64,000 bases of DNA from Myxococcales bacterium (GCA_025355005.1 JANXLV010000166.1:1-64000), one strand, 5' to 3'. Counted from the first letter of the stretch, positions 18,307 to 28,224 are shown. The notes: generated by a model not told the origin, from the sequence alone. Program-made: numbers and translations.

Positions 18307-20103
18307 ATGCCCGTCCTCACCGCTCACGGCATCTCCAAGGCCTATGGCCTGCGGCCACTCTTCGACCAGGCGACCTTCACGATTCGCCGTGGAGAGAAGG
18401 TCGCGCTGCTCGGGCCCAATGGCACTGGAAAGTCGACGCTGCTTCGCGTGCTCGCGGGTCTCGAGCCGATGGATGGTGGCACCATCGACCGTCGTCGTGA
18501 TGCGAGCATCCTCTATCTGCCGCAGGAGCCCGTGCTCGATCCGGAGCGGACACCGCGAGAGATCGCGCGCGAGGGCCTCGCGCTGTGGCACGCGGCGAAG
18601 GAGCGGTACGACGCCGTCTCCGCCCGCATCGAGGGCGGGGAGACCAGCGAGGAAGTGCTCCACGAGCAGGCGTCGCTCGCGGAGGACGTGGAGCGCCTTG
18701 GCGGGTGGTCGCGTGATCACGAGGTCGACGAGGTCCTGCTCCATCTGGGCGTGATCCACGTCGAGCGTCCCGTCGGCACGATGAGCGGCGGGGAGAAGCG
18801 CCGTGTTGCGCTCGCGCGCATCCTGATCGCGAAGCCCGATCTCGCCATCTTCGACGAGCCCACGAACCATCTCGACGCCGACACGATCATCTGGCTCGAG
18901 GAGTACCTGGTGAACGAGTTCCCAGGCGCCGTGCTGCTGGTCACGCACGATCGCTACCTGATGGACAACGTCGCCTCGCGCGTCTTCGACCTGGAGGACG
19001 GTCGCCTCACCGAGTACACGAAGCGCACGGATCAGGCCTCCATGTTCGAGGACTTCCTGGTGCAGAAGGCGGAGCGCTACGCCCACGCCGAGCGCGCGGA
19101 GTCCAATCGCCAGAACTTCCTTCGCAAGGAGATCGAGTGGCTGCGGCGTCAACCGAAGGCGCGCTCCACGAAGCAGAAATCGCGCATCCAGCGCGCGGAG
19201 ACGGCGATCGCCGTGGAGGGACCGCGCGCGCGCGGCGAGGTGGAGCTCACGGGTCTCGAGGCCGGCTCATCGCGTCTCGGCGGGACAATCCTGGAGATGC
19301 TCGATGTCTCGCTGGATCTCGGCGGCCGTCGCCTCATCGACAACTTCACGCTGCGACTCGTCAAAGGGGATCGCGTCGGCATCGTCGGTCCGAACGGGGC
19401 GGGGAAGACCACGCTCCTCAAGCTGGTCACGGCGGAGCTCGCGCCCACCTCCGGCAAGGTCGTCCGCGGGGACAAGACAAGGTTCGCCTATTTCGATCAG
19501 GCGCGCACCACGCTCAAGGATGACTGGACGGTGCTCGACAACGTCACCGAGCGCGAGCACTCCGACAAGACCGGCGCAGGCGTGGTGATGATCGGCGACA
19601 AAGAGATGCAGATGCGCGCGTACCTGGAGCTGTTTCTCTTCGAGGGCGCGGCCCTGCGGCGCAAGGTATCCGCGCTCTCCGGCGGGGAGCGCGCGCGCGT
19701 GGCCCTGGCGCTCGCGCTGAAGACGGGCGCGAACGTGCTGCTCCTGGACGAGCCCACGAACGATCTCGACATCGCCACGCTCGCGTCCGTCGCCGATCTG
19801 ATCGAGAGCTGGCCCGGCTGCGTCCTCTGCGTCAGCCACGATCGCTTCTTCCTCGACCGCGTCGTCACGTCCGTCCTGGCCTTCGAGGGCGAGGGCAAGC
19901 TCACGCGGTACGCCGGCAACTGGGACAACTACCTGTCGCAGAAGCGAGCGGGAGAGAAGGCGAAGAAGCAGTCGACGCGAGCCTCTGCACCGCCCGGGCC
20001 GCCGTCACCCTCCACGCCACCGTCACCCTCCACGCCGCCGTCACCGTCGACGCCGCCGTCACCTTCGACGCCGCCGCTGCCACCGTTGCCCGGTTTTTCC
20101 TGA
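18307..20103 (+). CDS. ABC-F family ATPase (Uup/Ettx-like), Pro/Ser/Thr repeat tail
   Basis: 598 residues from ATG 18307. Two ABC domains without membrane segments: Walker A GPNGTGKS (36-43), signature SGGEKRR (160-166), Walker B IFDEPTNHLD (181-190), then a charged helical linker (240-300), Walker A GPNGAGKT (361-368), SGGERAR (458-464) and LLLDEPTNDLD (478-488). ABC-F proteins act on the ribosome E site or, for Uup, on DNA intermediates. In place of the usual Uup coiled-coil tail, residues 566-590 are repeats of SPSTPP, encoded by a tandem DNA repeat. The start is preceded by a -10-like TGCTAG but no clear Shine-Dalgarno. Confidence 0.93.
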   Translation: MPVLTAHGISKAYGLRPLFDQATFTIRRGEKVALLGPNGTGKSTLLRVLAGLEPMDGGTIDRRRDASILYLPQEPVLDPERTPREIAREGLALWHAAKERYDAVSARIEGGETSEEVLHEQASLAEDVERLGGWSRDHEVDEVLLHLGVIHVERPVGTMSGGEKRRVALARILIAKPDLAIFDEPTNHLDADTIIWLEEYLVNEFPGAVLLVTHDRYLMDNVASRVFDLEDGRLTEYTKRTDQASMFEDFLVQKAERYAHAERAESNRQNFLRKEIEWLRRQPKARSTKQKSRIQRAETAIAVEGPRARGEVELTGLEAGSSRLGGTILEMLDVSLDLGGRRLIDNFTLRLVKGDRVGIVGPNGAGKTTLLKLVTAELAPTSGKVVRGDKTRFAYFDQARTTLKDDWTVLDNVTEREHSDKTGAGVVMIGDKEMQMRAYLELFLFEGAALRRKVSALSGGERARVALALALKTGANVLLLDEPTNDLDIATLASVADLIESWPGCVLCVSHDRFFLDRVVTSVLAFEGEGKLTRYAGNWDNYLSQKRAGEKAKKQSTRASAPPGPPSPSTPPSPSTPPSPSTPPSPSTPPLPPLPGFS

Positions 20104-20110
20104 GTCGCGC

Positions 20111-20524
20111 GTGCGCGTCGTCCTGGACACCAACGTGCTCATCTCCGCGCTGTGGAAGGCGGGCAGCGTGCCGGATCTTGCGCTCGGTGCAGTCTGGGCT
20201 CATGGCGCAGAGGTGCTCTACGACGCGCGGATTCTTGCGGAATACCGGAGCGTGCTCGCGCGACCCAAGTTCAAGAAGATCGAGCCCGCGCGGACGGCCG
20301 CGCTGCTCGCGAGGATCGTATTGCACGGCGAGGAGCTTTTGGATGTGCCCGCGTGGTGCGGCGCCATGACCGACGAGGACGATCGCATCTTCGTGGAGGT
20401 CGCGCTCGCAGGCAACGCAGACGCGATCATCACCGGCAACCTGAAGGACTATCCGCAGGGCTTGAGCTTTGCGGTGCATCCACCCGCCACGTTGCTCGCC
20501 ACACTGGAGCCGCGTATGCGCTGA
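20111..20524 (+). CDS. PIN-domain protein, COG1569 type (putative toxin family)
   Basis: 137 residues from GTG 20111. The PIN metal-binding acidic residues are visible: VVLDTNVLISALW (Asp near residue 5), EYRSVLARPKF (Glu), and MTDEDDRIFVEVALAGNADAIITGNLKDYP. This family is annotated as toxin components of TA systems and cleaves RNA with Mg2+. No antitoxin-like gene lies upstream (the ABC-F gene is 7 bp away) or downstream, so this is either a solitary PIN protein or has been recruited. Cotranscription with the ABC-F gene is likely. Confidence 0.88.
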   Translation: MRVVLDTNVLISALWKAGSVPDLALGAVWAHGAEVLYDARILAEYRSVLARPKFKKIEPARTAALLARIVLHGEELLDVPAWCGAMTDEDDRIFVEVALAGNADAIITGNLKDYPQGLSFAVHPPATLLATLEPRMR

Positions 20525-20539
20525 GGCCGACCGGCCTCA
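20522..20539. terminator. Hairpin formed by two convergent stop codons
   Basis: TGAGGCC-GACC-GGCCTCA, a perfect 7-bp stem with a 4-nt loop. The left arm begins with the TGA of the PIN gene and the right arm ends with the TGA of the thg1-like gene read on the other strand, so one hairpin closes both convergent genes. There is no U-tract. Could act as a short bidirectional terminator or RNA 3'-end stabiliser. Confidence 0.45.
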
Positions 20540-21301
20540 TTGCGCGAGGGTGATCTCGCGGACCAGGGCGTCGAGCTCGCTCTTCATCGGCAGGTCGTAG
20601 TTCACGAACGGGACCCTGCGCGTGCTCGTGACGGTCTCACCAGTCTTCGGGTTCTTGCCCTCGTGCGGCTCGTCGCGCCACTGCACGGCGATGCCGCCCC
20701 GCTCCCACGCAGGCAGGTCGTTGAAGTTGATGCCCGCCTGGAACAAGAGCTCGTTGCGGTCGGCGACGGATGCGCCTGAGAGCTTCTGGGTGGCCGCGTG
20801 ATCGGAGAGGCCCTGCTTTCGCAGGAGCCAGTAGGAGTGCCCGTTCAGCGCGTTGCGATGCGCGTCCTCGGAGCGCCAGCGGAAGTAGTCCACCACGGCA
20901 TCCACGCTGGGGAGCTGCGAGATGCGCGCGTCGAAGGCGCCGAGCTTCCCGAGCTCCAGCGAGAACTTCGCGCTGGCCTCGCCCGCGAGCACGGAGACGA
21001 GCTTGCGCAGCTTGCGTCCGAACAGGTTCTCATCGCGGCGGAGGAGCAGGTTCAGCTCATCGCTCTGCGTGTAGCCGAAGAGCACGGAGAAGCCCGTGGA
21101 CGTGCACAGGTGCTCGAGCGTCTTCACCATGCAGTCGCGCATGCGGAGGTCGTACGGCTCGGTGAGCTTCATCACGTCCCGCGTGAGCTGCGAGAACGAG
21201 CGGCCGTCGACCCGCGCGACCATGTGCATGCCTGGGAGCACGGAGTGGTCGTGCGCGGTCTCGTAGACCCGCATGCGGCGATCGAGCTCTACGAACTTCA
21301 T
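20537..21301 (-). CDS. Thg1-like protein (3'-5' nucleotidyltransferase)
   Basis: 254 residues from ATG 21301 (MKFVELD); an in-frame upstream Met at 21394 would extend into the divergent gene and is rejected. The tRNA(His) guanylyltransferase family signature is plain: metal-binding VARVDGRSFSQLTR (Asp32), GFSVLFGYTQSDELNLLL (Asp81, Glu82), then LRKLVSVLAGEASAKFS and YFRWRSEDAHRNALNGHSYW. Bacterial Thg1-like proteins add nucleotides 3' to 5', using a template, to repair truncated tRNA 5' ends; some also act on tRNA(His). It shares a 56-bp divergent promoter region with the L7/L12-like gene. Confidence 0.93.
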   Translation of the reverse strand: MKFVELDRRMRVYETAHDHSVLPGMHMVARVDGRSFSQLTRDVMKLTEPYDLRMRDCMVKTLEHLCTSTGFSVLFGYTQSDELNLLLRRDENLFGRKLRKLVSVLAGEASAKFSLELGKLGAFDARISQLPSVDAVVDYFRWRSEDAHRNALNGHSYWLLRKQGLSDHAATQKLSGASVADRNELLFQAGINFNDLPAWERGGIAVQWRDEPHEGKNPKTGETVTSTRRVPFVNYDLPMKSELDALVREITLAQ

Positions 21302-21357
21302 GGCAACGCATGACGAAAGTAGCAGTTTTGGCGGGTTTTTGCGGCTATTGTCGCGGC

Positions 21358-21615
21358 ATGGACGATCATGAGCTTCACATTCGACTGAACACACTCACGC
21401 AGGAGGTCGGCCTCGTCCATCGCAAGGTGGACTTCCTCTTCCGGCACCTGGGCGTCGGGTTTCAGGACGTGCGACCGCCGCCGGACGAGATCGAGCGCCT
21501 CATCCTCGCGTCCGATCGTCTGCAAGCGATGAAGGCCTATCAGGTGAAGCACGGCGTGGGCCTGGCCGAGGCGAAGCGCGCGGTGGAAGAGCTCGCAGCG
21601 AAGCTGGGGGTCTGA
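21358..21615 (+). CDS. Small protein with ribosomal L7/L12 C-terminal-like domain
   Basis: 85 residues from ATG 21358, six nt after the -10-like TATTGT, with no Shine-Dalgarno. The N-terminal half is a coiled-coil-like helix (LTQEVGLVHRKVDFLFRHLG). The C-terminal half, SDRLQAMKAYQVKHGVGLAEAKRAVEEL, copies the helix-turn-helix of the L7/L12 C-terminal domain (K-A-x-GvgLaEAK). Similar small proteins are common in high-GC bacteria; their role is unknown. Next to hflX, whose product binds ribosomes, so a ribosome link is possible but unproven. Confidence 0.78.
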   Translation: MDDHELHIRLNTLTQEVGLVHRKVDFLFRHLGVGFQDVRPPPDEIERLILASDRLQAMKAYQVKHGVGLAEAKRAVEELAAKLGV

Positions 21616-21655
21616 AGGGTTCGTTTCCCGCGAGGTCGTGCTACTTGGACAGCCC

Positions 21656-23083
21656 ATGACGTCCGATCCGGCAGCAGTACGCCCTCTGGCCGTGCTGGTC
21701 TCCGTCCAGCTTCCCGGTGTCGACGACGTGCAACATCGGGCGGACATCGCGGAGCTCGGGCGCCTGGTGACCACGCTCGGCTACGACGTGGTCGGCACCG
21801 TGACGCAGCGGCGTGATGGGCTGGCGGCGGCTGCGGTGATCGGTGAGGGCAAGCTGAAGGAACTTGCAGAATACACGGGTGGGGATGGGGTCGTGGGCAC
21901 CGGCGCGAAGGAAGTGAAGACCAAGGCGCGGGCGAAGTGGAAGGCGGAGGCGGGGGAGGGCGACGACGACCGCGACGACGACGACGACCGCGACGACGAC
22001 GACGACCGCGACCACGACAACGACGTCGACAAAGACGTCGACAACGATCGTGGGCGGGGCCGTGGGAAGGCGACGGTGGTGGTCGTTGACCAGGAGATTT
22101 CGCCCAGCCAGGCTCGGAATCTGGAGAAGGCTACCGGGGCGGAGGTGCTCGATCGGACTGGCGTCATCGTCGATATTTTTCATCGGCACGCTCGGAGTCG
22201 GGAGGCTCGGCTGCAGGTGGAGATCGCTCGGCTCACGTACGTGGCGCCGCGGATGCGGGAGTCGCCCGGGGGCAAGGAGCGGCAGCGTGGGCGGGGCGCG
22301 GGCGAGGCGGCGATCGAGCTCGATCGTCGGAAGGTTCGTGACCGCATCGCGGAGCTCAAGGAGGAACTCGAGGCGATCCAGAAGCAGCAGGACAACCGGC
22401 GCTACGCGCGTCGCGATCAGCTGCGCGTCGCGCTGGTGGGCTACACGAACGCGGGCAAATCAAGCCTGATGCGCGCGCTGACCGGCAGCGACGTGCTCGT
22501 GGCAGACAAGCTCTTTGCCACGCTCGACACCACGGTGCGCGCGCTCTCGCCTGAGACGAAGCCGCGCATCCTGGTCAGCGACACCGTCGGCTTCATCCAG
22601 AAGCTCCCGCACGATCTCGTGGCCTCCTTCCGCTCCACGCTCGACGAGGCGCTCGAGGCATCTCTCCTTCTCTATGTCGTGGATGCATCCGATCCCACGC
22701 ACGAGGCGGAGCTCGCGGTCACGCGCGAGGTCCTCCGCGAGATCGGCGCGGACACGGTGCCGAGCAAGCTGCTGCTCAACAAGGTCGACCGCCTCTCCGC
22801 GGACGAGCGCGCGTCGCTCTCGCGCAAGCACGAAGGCGCGATCTTCCTCTCCGCGCTCGACCCTGCCGACGTCACGCGCCTCCGTCAGATCATCGTCGAC
22901 CACTTCGAGTCGACGATGACGGACGACGAGCTCGTCATCCCGTACGCGAAGCAATCGATGCTCGGAGGCGTGTACGAGAACGCGCGGGTCCTGTCGGAGA
23001 GCTACGACGAGACCGGAACGCGCCTCCAGATCCGCGCGCTCCCCGCGGAGATCGCAAAGCTGCGAAAGGCGATGGAGTCCTGA
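21656..23083 (+). CDS. hflX: Ribosome-splitting GTPase HflX with acidic insertion
   Basis: 475 residues from ATG 21656; a GTG at 21638 is the alternative. HflX N-domain: ISPSQARNLEKATGAEVLDRTGVIVDIF, the long coiled coil (IELDRRKVRDRIAELKEEL), then the G domain with G1 VGYTNAGKSSLM (261-272), G2/T region KLFATLDTTVRAL, G3 VSDTVGFIQKLPHDLVASFRST and G4 NKVD. Between the N-domain strand TGGDGVV and the conserved VVVVDQEISP, at about residues 80-138, lies an insertion with units of DDDDDR and DxD, encoded by GAC-rich repeat DNA. GTPases of this family split stalled 70S ribosomes. The STPK gene follows 6 bp later. Confidence 0.95.
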   Translation: MTSDPAAVRPLAVLVSVQLPGVDDVQHRADIAELGRLVTTLGYDVVGTVTQRRDGLAAAAVIGEGKLKELAEYTGGDGVVGTGAKEVKTKARAKWKAEAGEGDDDRDDDDDRDDDDDRDHDNDVDKDVDNDRGRGRGKATVVVVDQEISPSQARNLEKATGAEVLDRTGVIVDIFHRHARSREARLQVEIARLTYVAPRMRESPGGKERQRGRGAGEAAIELDRRKVRDRIAELKEELEAIQKQQDNRRYARRDQLRVALVGYTNAGKSSLMRALTGSDVLVADKLFATLDTTVRALSPETKPRILVSDTVGFIQKLPHDLVASFRSTLDEALEASLLLYVVDASDPTHEAELAVTREVLREIGADTVPSKLLLNKVDRLSADERASLSRKHEGAIFLSALDPADVTRLRQIIVDHFESTMTDDELVIPYAKQSMLGGVYENARVLSESYDETGTRLQIRALPAEIAKLRKAMES

Positions 23084-23089
23084 ATCACG

Positions 23090-24481
<1,392 letters not shown>

Positions 24482-24498
24482 GCGCGGATCGGCTAAGA

Positions 24499-25251
24499 AT
24501 GTCGCTGATGGCGCGACACCTCTCCGACCTCACGTCCCCGGAGCTCACGGCATGGCTCGACGGCGGCAACACCTGCGTGCTCCTGCCGGTGGGCAGCGTG
24601 GAGCCGCACGGGCCGCACTTGCCGCTCGCGACGGACGCGATCATCAGTGAGGCCGCGTGCACGCGCGCCGCGGACGCGCTCGCAAAGGACGGCAAGAAGG
24701 TCCTCGTCGCGGCCACCGTGCCGTTCGGCGTGACGGACTACGCAGCGGGGTTCGCGGGTGCGATCGGCGTGCGCGCCACTGTGCTCACGGCGTTCCTGGA
24801 GGACATCGTCCGGCGCCTGCTCGCGGATGGTGTCTCGCACGTGTGCATCGTCAACAATCATCTGGAGCCCGCGCACGACGCCGCGGTCCGCGCCGCCATC
24901 GCTTCGTTCGAGAAGGGGCGCGCGTCGGTCGCATGCCCGCTGGAGCGCCGCTTCGGACGGACGCTGTCCGCGGAGTTCAAGAGCGGCGCCTGCCACGCCG
25001 GGCGCTACGAGACGTCACTGGTGCTCGCTGCGGACCCCACGCAAGTGCGTGCAGAATACAAGGAACTTGCTGCCCTCGATCTGAGCCTTTCCGCCGGAAT
25101 CGCGGCAGGAAAGGCCACGTTCGCGGAGATCGGGATGGACCGCGCGTACACCGGCGCGCCGGCCGAGGCGACCGCCACCGAGGGCGCGGAGCTCTACGAG
25201 AAGCTCGCGGACATGGTCGTCGTCACGGTGAAGGACGCGCTCGCGGGCTGA
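24499..25251 (+). CDS. Creatininase-family amidohydrolase
   Basis: 250 residues from ATG 24499, with GGCTAAGA immediately upstream; a second Met three codons in is an alternative start. The family metal-binding block is present: LLPVGSVEPHGPHLPLATDAI (Glu, His, Asp ligands), then ATVPFGVTDYA, VCIVNNHLEPAHDAAVRAA and GACHAGRYETSLVLA. The family includes creatinine amidohydrolase, MftE (mycofactocin) and FAPy hydrolase ArfB. No mycofactocin genes are nearby. The ligand pattern suggests an active metallohydrolase of unknown substrate. Confidence 0.88.
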   Translation: MSLMARHLSDLTSPELTAWLDGGNTCVLLPVGSVEPHGPHLPLATDAIISEAACTRAADALAKDGKKVLVAATVPFGVTDYAAGFAGAIGVRATVLTAFLEDIVRRLLADGVSHVCIVNNHLEPAHDAAVRAAIASFEKGRASVACPLERRFGRTLSAEFKSGACHAGRYETSLVLAADPTQVRAEYKELAALDLSLSAGIAAGKATFAEIGMDRAYTGAPAEATATEGAELYEKLADMVVVTVKDALAG

Positions 25252-25258
25252 ACGCTGC

Positions 25259-26173
25259 TCAGGTGCCGGTGAGCCTGTCGAGCGAGAGGCGCGGCAGGTG
25301 CATCGCGGGGACCTTGGAGCTCTCCTTCGGCGCGTGCTCGATCTCGAAGTCGTTGTGCGCGAGCGCAACATGGCGCCCCAGCTCCTCATCGATCGGGAGC
25401 AGCCCCATGCTCTTCTCCGCGGTGAGGAAGACCGGAGCGATCTCCGCGAGCGGGATGTGCTCGGCGATCTGCTCGGGCACGCAGATGGATAGCTCGTGGC
25501 GCGCGTGGAACGCGTCGCGCGGTCGGGCCTTCTCGTGGCGGAGGCGCGCGTCGTCCACGGCCACGCGGATCTCGAGCGGCATGCGCGACTGCCACACGCG
25601 CGAGTCGATCGACGAACGAACGTCCCACGCGGTGAGGATCGGCTTGCGGCTCATGCCGAGCAGCGTGCTGCGCTCGGACAGGAGCTGACGAAGGCTCCAC
25701 GACACCAGCTTCTTGTGCGACGGTGCATCCTCTTCCCACGGCAAGCGCTCGCGGAACGCGGACCAGAACTCGCGCGCGGGGCCGTAGACGACCATCTCGC
25801 ACGCGTCGAAGGCAGACTCGAACTTGTCTGCGTTGATGTCGCCGTCGTCGATGACGGAGTCGATGAGCTCCGACTGGAAGTGCGGGTCGCGCTTCATCGC
25901 CGTGTTGGGCGGCAGCCCGGTGAGCGCGGTCGTGACGCGCTGGCGAATGTCGGCGCGCTCCTCGAACCAGCGCATGCGCGAGCGAGGAGTCCAGATCTTG
26001 CGAGTGAAGTCGGCATCCCACCACGACAGCGGCATCTTCTGGAGCACATCCCAGAGCTCCGCGATGAACTGAAGGGAGCCAGCCTTGGCCAGGTAGCCAC
26101 GAGCCTCGGTCTCGAGCTCACAGAAGGCTGCCTGGGGATCACGGTGCTGAAACGGGCGTCGGTCGGACTGCAT
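25259..26173 (-). CDS. Conserved-looking hypothetical protein
   Basis: 304 residues from ATG 26173, five nt from a GGATAGTC -10-like element. Soluble, charged, no signal or membrane segment. It has an N-terminal helical region with many aromatic residues (ELWDVLQKMPLSWWDADFTRKIW), a central acidic helical part and a C-terminal alpha/beta part (ELSICVPEQIAEHIPLAEIAPVFL). Codon use is like its neighbours, so I take it as real, but I recognise no family. Followed upstream on the other side by a gene-free stretch 26174-26348 in which I see nothing. Confidence 0.65.
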   Translation of the reverse strand: MQSDRRPFQHRDPQAAFCELETEARGYLAKAGSLQFIAELWDVLQKMPLSWWDADFTRKIWTPRSRMRWFEERADIRQRVTTALTGLPPNTAMKRDPHFQSELIDSVIDDGDINADKFESAFDACEMVVYGPAREFWSAFRERLPWEEDAPSHKKLVSWSLRQLLSERSTLLGMSRKPILTAWDVRSSIDSRVWQSRMPLEIRVAVDDARLRHEKARPRDAFHARHELSICVPEQIAEHIPLAEIAPVFLTAEKSMGLLPIDEELGRHVALAHNDFEIEHAPKESSKVPAMHLPRLSLDRLTGT

Positions 26174-26348
26174 GGCGACTATCCAGCAAGCCTCGGGCCT
26201 GACCCCCAGCCATCGAAAATTCCCGACCACCCTCGATCGCACGTCATCGCTCTGACGCGAACCACCCACTCCGAGTCAATCCACCGTCACCGTGCCCCTC
26301 GTGCCCTCGTGCCCGTGACCTCGCCCGAATCGCGGTCGCCTCCCCGCC

Positions 26349-26813
26349 TCAGTTCATCGCGACGCTCTTCATCGTGCTCTCCACTTCCTTGGAGGCCTTG
26401 TCGAACGTCTCCTTGTCCCCGCCCGCTTCCACGACGACCACGCTCTTCTCGTTGCTGACGACGAGCAGCCAGTACGTCATGTCCCGCCCATCCCGCGTCG
26501 CCGCGTACTTCTGCATCTTCGCCTTGCCCACGCGGGTGTCCACGTCGGTCGCGGACTCCTTGGCGTAGCCGGCGCGCGTGAGCTTCTCCTCGAGGGAGTC
26601 CGCCCAGAACGTGGTGTTGCCGTGCAGCTCGTTCGGTTCCGTGCGCGCCGCGACGACGACACCGTGGGCGTTCACTGCGCGGTAGTCATAGCCGCCCTGG
26701 GACTTCAGCGTCGCAAAGCCGGGCGGCGCATCCAGCTTCGCAGCAGGCGTGCACGCGGATGCGAGGAGCGAGATACCAAGGAAAAGGGCAGAGAGAATAT
26801 GTGTAGTACGCAT
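26349..26813 (-). CDS. Small lipoprotein of unknown function
   Basis: 154 residues. The signal peptide ends in the lipobox LLASAC, so likely a lipoprotein. The mature part looks like one alpha/beta domain (GGYDYRAVNAHGVVVAARTEP; MTYWLLVVSNEKSVVVVEAGG; a C-terminal helix KETFDKASKEVESTMKSV), reminiscent of PsbP/DUF-type lipoproteins that end with a helix after a beta sheet. A ribosome site (GAAAGAAA) precedes the ATG. It follows the DUF4349 gene by 9 bp and is probably in the same operon. Confidence 0.7.
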   Translation of the reverse strand: MRTTHILSALFLGISLLASACTPAAKLDAPPGFATLKSQGGYDYRAVNAHGVVVAARTEPNELHGNTTFWADSLEEKLTRAGYAKESATDVDTRVGKAKMQKYAATRDGRDMTYWLLVVSNEKSVVVVEAGGDKETFDKASKEVESTMKSVAMN

Positions 26814-26822
26814 GGTTTTCTT

Positions 26823-27737
26823 TCAGTGAACCTTGAGGAGCGGGTCGATGCCGATGTTGTCGAGGAAGGGCGCGGGGACCTCCACGAGCTTCCGCGGCGG
26901 GGTCGGCGGCGGCGGTGGCGGCGGCGGCTTCACCTCCACGACGGGCAGCACCTCCTTGGGCCGCTCCAGCAGGTTGACCGTGATGTGCGAGAACGCGGTG
27001 TGCACCTTCAGGAAGGTGAGGCGCCCCTCGATGTGATCGATGTCCACGGCCACGCGCTCGAGCTCGCGCTCCACTGTGAGCGTGTCGGCGATGCTCGTGG
27101 CCTTCGCCAGGAACTCCTCGAGGCGCTTGCGCGTGGCGCGCATGTTCTGGAGGCGCACCTCTAGGTCGTGCATTTCTTCACTCACGTCCTGCGCCGACAC
27201 GTTGCGGTTCTCCACCACGCCGACGTCTTCCATGCCGCTCATCGCCTTACGGAACGCCTGCGAGGGCACGCGCACGGTGACGCTCTGGTCGGTCCGACCC
27301 GTGATCGCCCCGCCCATGGACTCCGCGAGATCGACGACGCGGTCGATCGTCTTCGGGAACTCCTCGCGCTTGGCGCGGATGGCGACGGTGCCGGTGTAGA
27401 TGATGCCGAGCGACGGCGCGACCTCGGGCGCGTTCTCCTTGCCCTTGCTCGGCCCGTGCGCGGCGGCGGCGTCCACCTTCGCGCCGGGGTGCGCCGGCTG
27501 CGCGGGAGCCGTGGGAGTGGGTGCAGGCACGCCTGGTGCGGGCGACGAAACCTGCGCGACATGCATCTCGTCTGACATCGACGGCGCAGACGGAGGCATG
27601 CCCGCTGCCGTGCCAGACGGCGAGTACGCCGCATGTGGGGCCGACGGCGCGGAGGCAGGAGAGCTTGCGCCGCAGCCAGTCGTGAGCGAAGAGCTGAGGA
27701 GCACGAAGACCGATGTGAGAAGGAGGTAGGTTCGCAT
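26823..27737 (-). CDS. DUF4349 lipoprotein
   Basis: 304 residues. Lipobox TTGC after the signal peptide, then a long Pro/Ala/Ser linker to about residue 108. The DUF4349 core follows: IIYTGTVAIRAKREEFPKT, GGAITGRTDQSVTVRVPS, VENRNVSAQDVSEEMHDLEVRLQNM (start of a coiled coil), and VERELERVAVDIDHIEGRLTFL. The proline run PPPPPPPPTPP is near the end. The family is usually an envelope protein with a coiled coil; the common C-terminal transmembrane helix is not evident here. Function unknown. Confidence 0.85.
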   Translation of the reverse strand: MRTYLLLTSVFVLLSSSLTTGCGASSPASAPSAPHAAYSPSGTAAGMPPSAPSMSDEMHVAQVSSPAPGVPAPTPTAPAQPAHPGAKVDAAAAHGPSKGKENAPEVAPSLGIIYTGTVAIRAKREEFPKTIDRVVDLAESMGGAITGRTDQSVTVRVPSQAFRKAMSGMEDVGVVENRNVSAQDVSEEMHDLEVRLQNMRATRKRLEEFLAKATSIADTLTVERELERVAVDIDHIEGRLTFLKVHTAFSHITVNLLERPKEVLPVVEVKPPPPPPPPTPPRKLVEVPAPFLDNIGIDPLLKVH

Positions 27738-27827
27738 GACCCCCCAAGAACGCGGCTCGCGCGCGCACCTTACAGTCGAAGAAGAGCGTCCGCCGTCGAC
27801 AAACGGCGCGAGATCATGGTCACAGGC

Positions 27828-28172
27828 TCATCGGATCAGGAAGTAGGCGCCCGCGCCGATCGCCACGAGGGCGGCGAGGAGCGCGACGAGCACCAGCACG
27901 AGGCCACCGCGCTCCGCGCTGGACGATGACGATGACGATGGCGGCGCCAGCGAGGCCACGTTGAACGCGGCATAGGGCGTCGGATAGATCGGTGGCGCGT
28001 ACTGTCCAGGTGGCCCCTTCGGAGGCGGCGGTGCGCCGGGTGGCGGCTCGATCGCGTCCAGGTCCTCGGGGAACTTTGCATGGCAATAGGGACACTCCGT
28101 GCCGCGGAGCTCCGTGACCGTGAGGCCTGCGCTACAGGTCGTACACCGCGGCCCTGCCATGATCTCGAACAT
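27828..28172 (-). CDS. Zinc-ribbon protein with C-terminal membrane anchor
   Basis: 114 residues from ATG 28172; an in-frame ATG at 28160 is equally possible. The N-terminus has two CxxC pairs (RCTTCSAG and ECPYCHAKF) forming a zinc ribbon. A Pro-rich linker, a run of eight Ser and one transmembrane helix (GLVLVLVALLAALVAIGAGAYFL) at the extreme C-terminus follow. Topology is therefore tail-anchored with the ribbon in the cytoplasm. Similar small zinc-ribbon plus TM proteins are frequent in Myxococcota. Role unknown. Confidence 0.72.
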   Translation of the reverse strand: MFEIMAGPRCTTCSAGLTVTELRGTECPYCHAKFPEDLDAIEPPPGAPPPPKGPPGQYAPPIYPTPYAAFNVASLAPPSSSSSSSAERGGLVLVLVALLAALVAIGAGAYFLIR

Positions 28173-28224
28173 ACCACGTACGCCGCGCGCGCGTCGGGCG
28201 GGCCTTCGCGCTAGACATGGACAA

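Noticed and set aside
21301-21394. Upstream start for the Thg1-like gene
   Set aside because: The extra 31 residues would overlap the divergent gene's promoter and start; MKFVELD is the family-like N-terminus.
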